64,000 nt of DNA from Metallyticus violacea (GCA_030762175.1 CM060834.1:25532001-25596000), one strand, 5' to 3'. Numbered from the stretch's first letter, positions 24,407 to 36,434 are shown. Notes: generated by a model not told the origin, from the sequence alone. A program made the numbers and translations.

Positions 24407-24900
24407 TACAGGACCTAATAATTGAAAAAAATAATTTATCACATTACTGCGGAGCATTTATGAAAATTTTCATTCATATTAAACCAAAATTTATGCACCA
24501 AAGACAATTTCTTTATTAAAAAATATTTTTTTAAAAAATTAATTTTGTGTAAAACGCATTTAATACGCCTGCCGGTTACCTCCATCCTTAAAACTGCAAT
24601 TACACTTAATTGCACCATATTAAATTATTTAGAAGTTGCATCGAAAATGCAGTCAATGACTGTGGGCTTTCCATTAGATAATCAGCACAGTGCCCAGTAG
24701 ATTTTTTTGAAAACAATATGCAGAGAACACGACATGAAATGTAAATACCTGATGAAAATATGACTTAAGATATATTATAAGAAAAAGCATGCATAATCGC
24801 GCAATAAAAGCGGTGCGCACCTAGCATTTAAAGTTGGTTAGAGGTTTAAAAAGTCTTAAAATGAAATATATATACATACACTATTAATGGAGTAATAAAA
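22500..24900. other. AT-rich intergenic with a (TTA)n tract
   Basis: No gene recognised. A (TTA/ATT)n microsatellite lies at about 24377-24408. At 23850-24050 there is a slightly more GC-rich stretch without recognisable similarity. Confidence 0.45.
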
Positions 24901-24919
24901 ACTTCTAAAAAGCATAAAA

Positions 24920-25173
24920 ATTCATAAAAAACACTCAGAGTGCAATATAAAAAAGTTCACATAAAATTTCACACTAAAAACCGTAAAATTAAACACTAAA
25001 ACCACACGAATATTTCGAGCTTGGCTCTTGGTCACGTGCTAGAGGATGAACTAACACGTGACCAAGAGCCAAGCTCGAAATATCCGTGTGGTTTTAGTGT
25101 TTAATTTTACGGTTTTTAGTGTGAAATTTTATGTGAACTTTTTTATATTGCACTATGAGTGTTTTTTATGAAT
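24920..25173. repeat. foldback element, 119-bp nearly perfect inverted repeat
   Basis: Arms 24920-25038 and 25055-25173 are inverted copies with about two mismatches, separated by a 16-base loop (CTAGAGGATGAACTAA). The inner ends are CTTGGCTCTTGGTCACGTG. The near identity of the arms implies recent formation or maintenance. Confidence 0.95.
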
Positions 25174-25339
25174 ATATATATTAATATGATCCCTAAAGCG
25201 CATACCTTTTATGCGTATTAATTTAAAAATCATAAATTTTGTCATTTTTAGCCGAACGTTCAATCCCCATATCCTTAAGAAAAAAATGTTGCCTTGCAGA
25301 AACAATTGAATCTCTAAGCAGAACAATGCGCATCCCACA

Positions 25340-25740
25340 TTCATCTTTATAACAGGCTCTCACCCCCGGAGGTCCGCGTTTCCCAGGTTCACTACCGCAG
25401 AGAAAGAGCTGCACATCACTAAAGGATTTGCACCACTCCTAAGAAGCGACAGTAAGTGAATGAATGGGCGTTAACAGCAGAGAGAGGGCCGCCCAGCCCA
25501 ACCAGATCCAGTTGTTTGCTAACAATACAAAGCGGCAGAGGGAAAACATCTCCTGTCTACCACTTGAGAGACTCTCTTTTGGACGTCGCATTTCAATTCT
25601 CTGTTCGGAATTGACTGTATGTCTGTCTACGCCCAACAAAACAGACCACGGGCTTTATATCTTCACCTCATGTAACATGGGCCTATGGGAGGAGGAAAAC
25701 ACATTCTCTCTACTCTGACACAAGCACTAGCCCTCCAACT
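25340..25740. other. GC-richer block, no identified product
   Basis: Open frames exist on both strands (25439-25639 minus, 25464-25718 plus) but neither shows a known domain, and the overlap suggests chance. The minus strand contains GATATAAAGCCCGTGG, which could be a core promoter or LTR feature. Confidence 0.3.
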
Positions 25741-26199
25741 CAACGGCGAGTATAGAAGAAGTTAACATCGAAATATTATGTTTACAATATCAGATAAGGT
25801 TTCTCGATTTAGTTATCCGTTTAAAAGAACATTAAATGAATAGACATTCAAAGCAAGGTTTTTCAAAAGGAACGAATTAAGTTAAAATTATATGAAACAT
25901 TTTAAACAAAAAAAATCGGTCATATAAACTGTTACATTTTGAAATGTTTTTATAGAAAGAAAATATCTACGATTTTTAATATTGAACCCATAAAAATCTA
26001 TATATTTTAAAATGACATTGTGTTCATATTGTTATATTTGTTAGCATTTGAAAGACAATGTCTTCATATGTATGCAAGTAGAAAACCCCACTTTCTTTAA
26101 AAAAGTATATTTCTCTAATTTGAGTAAGTTGTGAGGTAGACAAATCAAACAAAGATTTGTGTTATCGTTTTATTACTTGCACTTGTAAATTCATATACA

Positions 26200-27475
26200 G
26201 CTGTAACAGAAAAGTACGTCAAAATTTTGGGGCAACATTCTTTGCATACAGAGAGTGTAAAATTGTTATATGCACATGAGTCCGGAAATGCTTTATTTCC
26301 TTGTTACAGCTCGTTGTCTACATGGTGTGATATGCCACCTAGAAAGCCAGGATAGCTGTCTTGTGGCAATGCAAAGGACATACCGAAGGTTCAGGGAACT
26401 TGATAGCTACTGCAGAAGACCAGGATTTGTCGCAGAAGGATGACATCTGTCAGAGATGATCAATTTCTGTGGCTGCAAGTTTTGCGTGATCGTCACACAA
26501 CAACCGTAGAAGCTCAAAATCGCTTGCAAAGGATATCAGGAGTCAATATCAGCGTAAGAACAGTGAGGAGGAGATTTGAATCAAACCCACTTCTAGAAAT
26601 TTAGGCAGAGATCCCTTGCCTACCCAGCAAGCAAGAGGCCTTGCTTTTGCTCGTCAACATCTGGAGCGACTGAGGAGCAATGGGGAAGCAGTACTATTCA
26701 CGGATGAGTCGAGATTCAGCCTAATAACACCTGAAGCTAGAGAAAGAATTTGGAGGACTAGAGAAAGCACCTTTTCATCGACAATGACTTTCAGGGGAGG
26801 TTTCCACACGTGTAGGCTGTATCAGTGTGGAAGCCAAGACAGAACTAGTTTTTTGTGGAGAACAGAGCCCTGAATACAAACCGGAACACAAGAGATTCTT
26901 CAGGAGCATGTTTTTTCCCTATGCTCTATATGTCAGCAATGATTTCCACTTCATGCATGAAAATGCCCGTCCACAAGTGGCTCACATTGTAACATAAGTT
27001 GAAGATTCAGGCGCAGTTTGGCCAGCACGAAGCCCAATTGAGCATCTTTGGAACATGGTGTCGAAAAATGTTCGTCAACTGTTCCTTGGAGGCTCAATGA
27101 ACTTCGGGCAGGCTTTGCATGAGCAATGGAAGGCCATATCACAAGAAAACCAGCAAGCTGTGACACTAGTCAGAGTAGGAAACTCCCGCTTCTGAGAGTG
27201 TCACTGAATGTTGAAAGGTGTGTCGCTGTGTTATCACTCGTGTTACCCTACAGGTAAATACGAGATCGTTGATTAACTTGCCTCATGTTTATGCTCATAC
27301 ATAAAGGAAATTATACACTCAAAATGATATCTGAATATGTGAGAGTGGTTGTAAAATGTTTGGAAAAGTATTTAGTGTTTAAAAATAAATAGAATTATAA
27401 TAATTCATATACAATAATGAGTAAAATTAAAAATATTAAAAACTTTTAGGTGTTGCGGATTTTTTCCTCAGTGCA
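26200..27475 (+). pseudogene. Tc1-like transposon with decayed transposase
   Basis: Frames in order: MPPRKP near 26332; TSVRDDQFLWLQVLRDRHTT and SGVNISVRTVRRRFESNPLL (HTH and linker); QQARGLAFARQHLE and AVLFTDESRFSL (first catalytic Asp block); FHFMHENARPQVAHIVT (second Asp replaced by Glu in HEN); WPARSPIEHLWNMVS; LHEQWKAISQENQQ. The order is that of Tc1 transposases with a WPARSPDLNPIEH-type motif. There are at least three frameshifts, and the DLN before PIEH is lost. Terminal inverted repeats could not be matched by eye. Confidence 0.88.
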
Positions 27476-28144
27476 TTTAAACATAGCACAAATTTAAAAA
27501 TAAACGAAATGCAATTGTTTTAAACATTGCTGTATTCGAATGTGCTACTTATATCGGACCGATAGACGTGCTGGTGTGCAGAATGGAGCTAAGGCTTACT
27601 TACTTTCTTTCCACGCTATTTTCGCCCCATAAATTCCGCCACGTAACTTCCACACAATTTCCGTGCCATATGTTTGTCTCTGAATAACACGAAACTGACT
27701 ATGGCATGTCATTAATCAAAAGGTCAGGATATTTCCTCCCTATACCAGCTACGGCTGACACTATACCGTATCGTCTCTTCCCACCATCTTTACTTGATAT
27801 CCATCATGTAAATGGACTTATGTACCGGACTCGGTTCTATAAAAACCGAGGTGTTGGGTTCTTTTTTATAGTTTTTCCCATTTAATACTTAAAAGTTTTT
27901 CATGTTTATAGCAGTCTTGGGCCGTTTGGCGATTCTCGTAAACCATAAATAATAATTTAGATTGAAACTTTTGCATTTATACTAAAATCATACCGATATT
28001 ACTGGAACCCGTTGTAGATGGGATAAAGAAAAGCAAGGAAAAAGTTCATGTAAGCACATTTTCTATTAAAAAGTGAAATTGAATTACTGGCCACAAGAGC
28101 ATGGCTGCTTACCGGGAAAGTAGGTACTGGCCGTGTATAGATAG

Positions 28145-28330
28145 CATGTTTATGATAGTATTTATATTTTTACTGAAAGAATAAAATGATACTGTACCTA
28201 GATAAAAGTTATAATACAGTAAGAGCAGATTAAAAGTCTCGGTACATAGTTTGGCCGGTCGGCGGTTAGAACCCGCGTTGCCGCCGGTATTTTCTTGCGC
28301 AGCTTCGCGGCGCTCAAGTTCTTTTATCAT
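28145..28330 (-). mobile_element. GC-rich tRNA-like repeat, possibly a SINE
   Basis: On the minus strand, CGCGGGTTCTAACCGCCGACC (B-box-like) lies in a GC-rich head. The segment then becomes AT-rich and ends TTCAGTAAAAATATAAATACT. The same tail sequence, with one or two changes, occurs at 32138-32175 next to a (TAA)n tract. Confidence 0.4.
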
Positions 28331-28970
28331 TTTAAAACTTGTACAACATATTAAATAACAGAATTTGTTATACCCTCCTTATACTAGGCGCATTTTCCCT
28401 GACACACAATCAACATCATCTTAAAAAGTTATCGCTGACATGCATCCCCATGAATAATATACCTAACTTCGTTTCCAATGTTTCAATGCCCTTACAAAGA
28501 TAAAAAGGATCCGAGGAAAGCGGAAGGCTTCAACGGAAACTATCATTTCATTAAGTGTTTAATTTCGATTTCCTTTAACTGCCTTCAAAATTATTTTCCT
28601 GGTTAGTCAAAGAACCTGTTTCATTTAATTTCTGTACTTACTTTAATATTCTGTTTCGTATTGGCATCTGGCTGCCAGGAAATTTATGCCTCGTTCTACC
28701 ACACGACTTTCTGTATCGGATGCATTCCTTGAAGATGAATATACAGCGACGGAGTGAATATCTCATCATTGCATATCACTACTGCACTGTTTAACGAAAT
28801 CTCACTCTCGAATAAACACACAACGACCTATGTCGAAATATATAATGGAGAATACCAGCGATTGGAGGGGGTTAGGTCCGTTGGTCGGCCAATCTAAAGT
28901 TCCTAGGTAATTTCAATGAGTGATTAACCAATGTATTAGTTTCAAATAGTTCTATGAAAATGAAATGTAC

Positions 28971-29020
28971 AGAAAGGCAATGTGTATAATATGATGTGAA
29001 ATTATACGCATTGCCTTTCT
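28971..29020. repeat. 20-bp hairpin
   Basis: Arms AGAAAGGCAATGTGTATAAT (28971-28990) and its reverse complement (29001-29020) have one mismatch and a 10-base loop. Confidence 0.85.
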
Positions 29021-29117
29021 CATCTTCTATTGTAAAACACATTTTCTGGGCCCTGAAAAATGTGAAATTGCATCGCAAACTGTTTATTGAAATTTTACAA
29101 TTATAGTGACATTGTGA

Positions 29118-29208
29118 CTTCAAATGTCTATACAATTATGTGTTCTATGTGCTAGTATCTTTTCTAAGATACTAGCAAACAATTGCTAAAATGAGGAGAC
29201 ATTTGAAG
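29118..29208. repeat. nested hairpin
   Basis: TGCTAGTATCTT-TTCT-AAGATACTAGCA (29150-29177) is a perfect 12-bp stem. Outside it, CTTCAAATGTCT (29118-29129) pairs with AGACATTTGAAG (29197-29208), nearly concentric with the first stem. Confidence 0.8.
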
Positions 29209-29559
29209 ATTAATAGTTTACAAGTCTAACGTTTTAAAAGAATTTTATTTACGTAGTTCTTTTGTTGATTATATTGGTTTTACAGTTATAATATATATTT
29301 AAATGTTTTTATTCTGGTAATAACATTTTTAAATGATATCAAAAGGAAGGATGTAACTATTGTAATAAGAATTCAACTGATTTTCTTATAATGTTTATGC
29401 GATTTACGTAAGTGGAATTCTCATTTAAATGCTTATCGAAATAAACTGCCAACTTTAATGGTTAATACCGTGCAATTAGTGATGACTTTCCCGCAGCGTG
29501 GGGTTTTCCTAGAGCGAGTAATAAAACGAACGCTATGCTTCTGTTTTTGAGCATACATT

Positions 29560-29915
29560 TGATTCTGTTAGATATGTGAATACCATAATAACCCCTTTTT
29601 CAGAGAATTAACAGACAGGGAGCGTGAGCATGCAATTTTTAACAGGACTCTGTGATTGCTCTCAATGCGAATAATTTCATTAGAACAATTCACAATGTGT
29701 TTTCACAAGACGGAGTTATTAGTAGGCATTTGTGATCGCCTCGATCCTTCAATTTAACAGCCTACGATTATTATCTCTGGGATAAATTGAAAAATGCCGT
29801 GTACAAGACGAACCCGCACGCCATATAAGAACTCAAAGATAATAATGGTCAGGAAATTGTCCAGATTTCTCAAATGAACTACAGCGAGTGATGAACAATT
29901 TCCTTAAGAGATAAA
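29560..29915 (+). pseudogene. DNA transposon (DUF4817-type) C-terminal fragment
   Basis: HNVFSQDGVISRHL, a stop, then SPRSFNLTAYDYYLWDKLKN, AVYKTNPHAI and ELKDNNGQEIVQISQMNYSE correspond to the RSPDLTPCDYYLWGxLK catalytic block and tail of DUF4817-type insect transposases. A run of 17 A begins at 29913. Confidence 0.75.
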
Positions 29916-29934
29916 AAAAAAAAAAAAAATGTGT

Positions 29935-31265
29935 GTACAATGAAGGCGGGCAGTTTCAATATCTCATTTGATAATTCGTAATTAACATCTTTAGTTGGTT
30001 TATGTATTGTTGTATGGTTGGTTTGTTTTATTGTTTTACTCTCACCGAGACCCGGCTGATCGGTTAATAGGCTAATGAGTTGCGTGCAAAACACTCCGGT
30101 GGAAAACAAAACTGATCGCACGGTACTTTGCGGTGCATTAAACTTGATAACCTTTAAGCGATAGTTTGCTGTGATTTTGGCAGAAGTTTTCATGTTTTCT
30201 AATGACTGTTGTAATGAAGCGAGTTCTCGCAAGAAAACTATATCTGTACTGGTTAGGGTTACTCATAATTTCATCTGATTTGATAGTATTTCTTTTGACT
30301 TTTATATACACTTATGGTAAAAGCAGAAAATTTATGTGCAGTACATTACAGATTTATTAATCACTAATACACAAATTCTTACTGACAGCTGTTAAACTAA
30401 GTAAATGGTACAATACTAGACAGCATATTAAAGTTGGGTATAGTGTAACAAAAGCCAATTGTTGGTATGTTAATTTATTATATTTCAGAAGAATCGATAA
30501 CAATGCGAAATATATAAAGAATTATTACCATGGTCTCATTCCGGTACGCTATCGGAGTTTACATACAACAAATGAAAGATTCATGCCCGGTATCTGGTAT
30601 AAAACGAGTCCTTTTGAAAGGCTCGAACTTCTAAAAGATGGTACACCAGTGCAGGGATGTTCTATCTGAAAAATGGTCTTCCCTCTCGCACCCTTCTTCC
30701 CGGAGGGGCATAGACACAAACGGCCAGCTCTTGAGCAAGTCTGAAGTACGAAATACCCTCCTCCGACATTAAAAATACAATCCAATGTTAAACACTGTGA
30801 TAATTGTTTATCTAGTTACCAGACCATATCCTTATTTGAAGTTTATTTCGAAAATTTATTTTCGTAGTTTACTTGGAAAACTGAAAAAACTATAAACTGT
30901 GTCACTTAGTGAGATTGTAACTTTTATTATAATGAAAACAATAATAAAAACTTTTTCTAGTTGACTTTTTCGGATACCTAAGGCAAGTAATTTTCCTGGT
31001 ATAATTTTATTAGTTTAAAGAATGCAGCTACATGTAGTTTTACTTGAAGATGTTGTGTTAATAAAATATGCCATATATATGTTAATTTTAATTACCTAAG
31101 CCTGTAAATACAGGTTGTGTAAGTTAAAAATAATATATTTATATAAATATTTTCAGTTTAAGCTGTAAATAATATATATTTTAGTATTTATTTTGGGGCC
31201 CAAAAGTCATTAATTGGTAAAAGCCAGATATCTGCCTATTAGTTCAGAATAAATATGAGAGGGAG
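29935..31265. other. intergenic, nothing recognised
   Basis: Frames of 117 codons (29879-30232 minus) and 78 codons (30549-30785 minus) carry no recognised domain. Confidence 0.4.
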
Positions 31266-31272
31266 ATAAAAA

Positions 31273-31416
31273 CACATTTCGTATATTGTTTAAAGTCAGA
31301 TTAAATGATATACATATCTGCTTGCTGATGTGTTTTATGTTGACACATATTTCGTATATTGTTTAAAATCAGATTAAATGATATACATATCTGCTTGCTG
31401 ATGTGTTTTATGTTGA
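31273..31416 (+). repeat. two-unit tandem duplication, about 71 bp
   Basis: The unit from CACATTTCGTATATTGTTTA to GCTGATGTGTTTTATGTTGA occurs at 31273-31343 and again at 31344-31416. The copies differ by one substitution and a 2-bp insertion, so the duplication is recent. Confidence 0.95.
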
Positions 31417-31419
31417 CAC

Positions 31420-32178
31420 AATTTACCGAAATAAGTGCCTTCATCTTCCAGAGCTCTTCTTGCCTTTGAAAAGCAGAGTAACAGTCTATTCAATCAGTCT
31501 TAAAGCTTTTCAGATGTGGAAAGACAACGAAATCTATTAACTATAATAATAGCTTTCCCCAGTTGTGTGGGAGAGTTGCAACCTCCAGGATGTCCTATTT
31601 CACCGAAACCGACGTGTATGTAAATAAAAGCAGTGAATAGAAGTAAATTAAACACATGTCACTAAAGAACGGAACATGCGGTTATACAAAATAATGGCGA
31701 TCTGAGGGAATGATAGAACACACGGTCTAGACGGGGTAGCTGGGGTCAGGGAGAAGCAAAGCGCTTGCTGTTAGTTTAGTCTTGGGGGGATATCAGATAA
31801 CGGAATTATGTCTGGCTGGGGAACTACATGGTTTAGGTTGCAGGCATTCGGTACTATGGAGCAAGTGGATTGGGGTTTACCCCTCTCTTCTCTTCCATCA
31901 CCACAACACGTACAATAATTAAACAATTCAAAAAAATAACGCAGTGCGTTAAATCAATAACATAGTAATATATTATAATGTGAAAAAAGTCAGGTTGAAA
32001 ACAAATACAGATTTCGATTATATAGCATAACTGAAAGCATTAATTTATTATTATGAAGTAAGCGCCTGAGTGCGACTGTTAACTGGGGAGGTACAGCCGC
32101 CAAACAAGAAAAAGAAAAAATCGCTAGACTTAGAGGTAGTAGTTTTAGTATTTATATTTTTATTGAAAGCATAAAATC

Positions 32179-32218
<40 letters not shown>

Positions 32219-32675
32219 TAACCTATGTCGCAAGATATGTTGAAAATGATGCCTCTCAGCGGCAATACATTGCGACACCTATGTAAGAAATTCCTGTATT
32301 TCTTCCCTAAGAACAGGTTGGTTTGAAACACTTTCTTGTCACTGTACTTCGTAACCTTTTAAAAAAAGTTGGGGACCAGTTTCTCTACCTGAAACACGAT
32401 TGCCAAGATATTTTCTTGCGAATCGTCTACCATTTCTATGCAAGAATCCGTATTCATATATAGCGAGTAACACATGAATGGATAATCGTTCCCTGAGAAA
32501 GTGGCCCTCAACCTAATTACAAGTTCCTACCTTCATATGCATAATAGGCCTAAAACTGGCCTACGCGTTCCTCCGGCCCGTATCTTCAATAACCTCACTG
32601 TACCTTAGGTACTACAGAACGTAGATGACGTAGTTCCTCATAAAACAATTTTTTGAAGTTAGAGTTTTTTCTAAA
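31420..32675. other. intergenic with a (TAA)n tract
   Basis: A (TAA)n microsatellite spans about 32179-32217. The segment at 31730-31920 is GC-richer but not identified. No gene is recognised. Confidence 0.45.
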
Positions 32676-32677
32676 TA

Positions 32678-32901
32678 GTGTTTAACGCCCGTTTTTACTA
32701 CTGAGGCACTACAAGTGGTGGGCACTGTTGATACATGAGATGAAATGATAAATTGAGAAAGGAGTTAATTTTTTTAAGGAAGGAAGCGTTCCAGACCTAA
32801 GTTTGGAGCATCTTCCCAACATTTGCCATTTGCGACAATCGAGCACCAGGGCTCCCGCTTACAAGTGTGCCTTAAAGACCGCGTCATCCGTGGCAGGGAT
32901 G
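32678..32901 (-). mobile_element. SINE family A, internally deleted
   Basis: Inverted copy starting (plus strand) GTGTTTAACGCCCGTTTTTA and continuing through the conserved body to a shortened tRNA-like head ending GGATGACGCGGTCTTTAAGG on the minus strand. Part of the region between body and B box is missing. Confidence 0.75.
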
Positions 32902-33002
32902 TTAGGCGTGCTTGAATGAAAGGAAATATCACTTCCAACCTTTACTACAAGGTAAAGAGAAACAATTAATTTTTATTGTATAAAGTTTAATTTACTTGTT
33001 AC

Positions 33003-33293
33003 ATGAGTGCTAATCCGAGATGTGGAATAAAGTCGGGGCGATCCCTACTATGTTGCCTATCTTTCTCTCTGTGTGTGTGCTTATGCAACATATGTAAACT
33101 CTTGGCTGGTCCGCCAGGTATTTTTTATATACTGACCCTAGCCTCTTTCCTGTCATATTTTGTCTGGATTACAAATTGCATAATTTGTCGATTACGTAGC
33201 AGTAATAAATGTATAGATATGCTTAATTGCTATGACCATGAGTTTTACTTTGTCAACTCACTTCCTCTTTTGTTTGTAAGAAAGACAAAATAA
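33003..33293 (+). other. unrecognised 96-codon open frame
   Basis: Hydrophobic, Cys-rich predicted peptide with stretches such as LLCCLSFSLCVCLCNICKLL. There is no known domain or conserved context, and composition suggests chance. Listed only because it is among the longer open frames. Confidence 0.1.
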
Positions 33294-33449
33294 CTTTCAT
33301 ATTTTATTTGAAAAGTATGTTTCTAACAGTTTAAGCAATGCTTCTAGTAGCTTTATCAAGATTTTCTGCTAGATTGGTACGTACATTGCATTCTGCATTT
33401 TTCATACGCTATCCTTTCAAACGTTTGAATAAAGATTTAGTGTCTTGGG

Positions 33450-33833
33450 AAAGAGCCCTATCGCCTTTGCCCCGCAACATATCTTGTTCTTCAAGTTTGG
33501 TTTTCCATAGCCCCATGTGCGCCTTCGGCTTGCCGCGACGACCGCTGCAATCTTCCACTTCCAACACGTGATATCATTGATAGCGTGCAGTATTACAGAG
33601 GGGCATGTGATTCCCACACGGCATCCCGCCGATTGCTACATCACGGCTTACTAGATCGAAGATCGCCGACTCTCCATCAGGCAGCTTCCCAATTGCCAAT
33701 TGCCCTCACGAGGCTGGGTGAACCCCGTTCCAGAACTTTCTAACTTGAAAAATTCCTAAGCAGGTACCGGGAATCGAACCCAGACCTCCCGGCCAGCAGT
33801 CAGCAACGCTAACCACTAGACCAAGGAGGTGAT
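33450..33833 (-). mobile_element. tRNA-Asp/Glu-type SINE (family D)
   Basis: The minus strand begins CCTTGGTCTAGTGGTTAGCG (A box), then GGTCTGGGTTCGATTCCCGG (a perfect B box), and continues into a long GC-rich body including GCCGGGATG- and GGGAATCACATGCCC-like segments. The lower boundary is uncertain. The overlapping open frames are SINE translations. Confidence 0.75.
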
Positions 33834-34595
33834 CCCTGCAATATATCAATGAATGAAATATTTTATTTCTAGGCAATATGACAAATATACACTTTTACAC
33901 TTTCATAATTCAGTTGCATTCTTAGTATTTCATTAATTTTCTAAGAACATCTGCTTTCTATATGAGTACTACAGGCAACTTGGTTTTCCTTTGTCCCTGT
34001 TTCCGCTGCAACACTTACACGTTAGTAATTAGAATGCTGTAATACATATTCATGTAGCAAAGCCCGCTTATGCTGAAAGGATTTGCATTGAATTTGATAA
34101 TACCAGTTAAGCACAATCTGGTCTGAGGTTGGACGGTAGTAATGTATTGTCACGCTAAGGGTCAAAGTGAATGCGCTTTAATGTTGGGATGACGTACCCA
34201 GAATCAGATTAGCTACACGTTTCCTTTGATGATGAAAGATAGCACAGTTATTAAATAAATCTTTGTGCCTCCATCTCATACAAAGTTGTAAAACATTTCA
34301 ATTAAATTATGAATTAAAGTTACAAAAGTGAACATCATAATGCACTTCTTATGCAAAAACTGTCTATCATCACCGGTTTCTAACATGGCTAAGTCTACAA
34401 TTTTGTACATATCAAGGTTTAAAATTTATGGATATCCCTAAAATAAAGGCATGAAAGAAAAAACCAATAACTTTTCTAAATAAACTCGAAGCTTCTTGAA
34501 TGTATTGTGAAAAATGAATTTTAATTTTAAAAATTTATCACTTAATGAAATGAAAATGCATATAATGGTGTGCCTTAGATAGTTATCTTATTTAG

Positions 34596-34858
34596 CGGTA
34601 GCCGAGGCCAGTAGCGAGAGGTCTGGGGATCGATTCCTACCAAGATCGTCCTTCCTGACTTGAAATTTTGTCCAACTTTTCCTCAATGCTCATAAAAAGC
34701 AAACGTCGGGGAGGTACCTTAAACTTAGGCCTAGAACGCTTTCTTCCCTTAAAAGAAATACTTTCCGAGTTTATCATTCCATCTGATGTATCATCAGTGT
34801 CCACCGCCTGTGAGATGGCTCAGTAGTAAAAACGGGCTTTAAACACTATTAAAAAAAA
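34596..34858 (+). mobile_element. SINE family A
   Basis: B-box region GAGGTCTGGGGATCGATTCC, body GGGGAGGTACCTTAAACTTA, and 3' end CCACCGCCTGTGAGATGGCT then GGGCTTTAAACACTATT with a poly-A tail. Part of the A box is lost. Confidence 0.85.
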
Positions 34859-34879
34859 GGACTCTTAATTACCCTAGTA

Positions 34880-35250
34880 AATGAAAAAGAAAGCGAACAT
34901 GTGGAGAAACTTTCATTTCAGGTGAAATTGGACTTTTTACACAAAGCCACCTGCAAAGTAAGCCTCTTGGATAGTAATACACTTATATGTCAGTAGCCGT
35001 ACCACATTTTTTGGCCACATCCCGCAAAAGCGCGTCGCGTAAGTATTTACCTCTTCAGACGAGGCGAACCTCAGCTGCCCTTTGAGCAAGTTTGACTTTC
35101 GGAAAGAGGAAGTCATTCAGTTGGAGCAGATATGGAGAATACGAAGTGTGTAATCACTTGCGAGGAATTCACTCAACCGCAGAGGACATTTGAACGTTGT
35201 CGTTATGGAGAACACACGTTTTCCCTTGCCACAAATGAGGCCCTTTCTGT
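34880..35250 (-). pseudogene. mariner-like transposase relic
   Basis: The minus strand carries TSYSPYLLQLNDFLFPKVKL, a decayed version of PYSPDLAPxDFFLFPKxK, with the tail RAAEVRLV, a stop, and GKYLRDALLRDVAKKCGTAT further on. The two open frames on the plus strand over 35132-35539 lie partly antisense to it and have no domain of their own. Confidence 0.65.
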
Positions 35251-35259
35251 TGTACTGCA

Positions 35260-36075
35260 TCACGAAATGTCTAAGATGCAACATATTACACACAACTGGC
35301 TGTATGGTATGGTATGGTATGCAATCGATGAACTACTTATTCCTGTGGCGATACAGTCTGTCATTTCCTGGGACCGTATACTGCACTACACGAAGGAAAG
35401 GCAGAGAAGTTGCCTATATAGGGCGGCGATGCCGTGCAAAGTGGAATTTCTTTTTGACTCTGCTAGTACGTATGATACAATTTTTAAACCTGGTACTCTT
35501 TTGTCCACTATATTTGACAAGAGCTTAATAATTAAGTAATTTATGCAAAAATCATAATTTTAGTAAACATAGTTGTGTACTAAAATGGAAGAAAAGAGTA
35601 AATGTATAAGGACACAACAATGTAATATTTCACAGTTTATTTAAGAACATGGAAATTTTTAAATACTATGTAAAGATTTTAAAGTTTTGTAGTAAGGTAC
35701 AAGCCAATAGTGCTTCATCACAACAATTCAATCTTTCTCATTGTAAGATATTTTATCTAAAACAAATTCTCAGAACCAATAATATAGCCGAAGAAGTCCT
35801 ACATTCTATTTCTTTTAATGCTTAAAGGTGACTGTAAAAGGCCCACGTTTCTATCCTAAGTCACCTTAAGCAAATCGTAGTCTACAGATGTGAAAAAAAA
35901 AGGCAGAAAAACGAACAATAACAGAAACATATCTATCTTTGGATAGCATTTACTATAGAATATGCAGATTCCTACTCCACCCTTACCGTGCAAAACTAGT
36001 CAGCCCTTTGTTGTTTATTAGTCAGTTCTTTGCATTTGAAGTGAGCAGTACATAGCTGGTATGAAGGTTAATTAA
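35260..36075. other. intergenic, nothing recognised
   Basis: No recognised gene or family. The plus-strand frame that starts at 35132 runs into this interval but lacks a domain. Confidence 0.4.
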
Positions 36076-36079
36076 AAAG

Positions 36080-36210
36080 CAAGTTTTATATTTTGCCACA
36101 TAACCACCAAAGTTATTCAAGCATTTGCCATACTGCAAAATGAGTTTTTCCATATCCATGTGGTATTAACAGAAGTCCTGCTTGCAGAATTTTTTTTTCA
36201 GTTCCTGGAA
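36080..36210 (-). pseudogene. mariner transposase C-terminal fragment
   Basis: Minus-strand translation gives FQELKKKFCKQDFC, a stop, then MEKLILQYGKCLNNFGGYVA, matching the GIEKLVxRYxKCLNxxGxYVEK tail of mariner. Upstream sequence to 36430 may belong to the same copy but is not recognisable. Confidence 0.5.
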
Positions 36211-36434
36211 ACATATTGCGAACGTTAGTTGCCCAACAGCCATTTGTAGCCGTTTAATCTTCTGCATATTCACGACACAATCTGACAAAATCAACTGAAG
36301 GGTGGTTAGAAATTGCCTATTTTCTGCTCAAAGAAATGGAATAATTGCGTGCGTTCGTTCAGTATCTCGCCATTTTGTAACTGTTGCTATACGTCACCTG
36401 ATAGTGGGACTACATAACAACGTGTAAACAAGTT

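Noticed and set aside
25340..25740. GC-rich block as promoter or coding exon
   Set aside because: Overlapping open frames on both strands without domains, and no splice or homology support. Kept only as an unexplained block.
29879..30232. 117-codon minus-strand frame
   Set aside because: Ends in low-complexity Phe translated from an A-run and has no known motif. The 3' part overlaps the transposase fragment at 29560-29915.
31730..31920. Small nuclear RNA-like GC-richer segment
   Set aside because: No match to conserved U1, U2, U4, U5 or U6 sequence blocks, and no Sm site in a sensible place.
33760..33833. Possible tRNA-Asp/Glu gene on the minus strand
   Set aside because: The B box is perfect but the flanks continue as SINE body and the acceptor stem does not pair.
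35132..35539. 135- and 112-codon overlapping plus-strand frames
   Set aside because: They start within the antisense of a mariner relic, overlap each other in different frames, and contain no domain.
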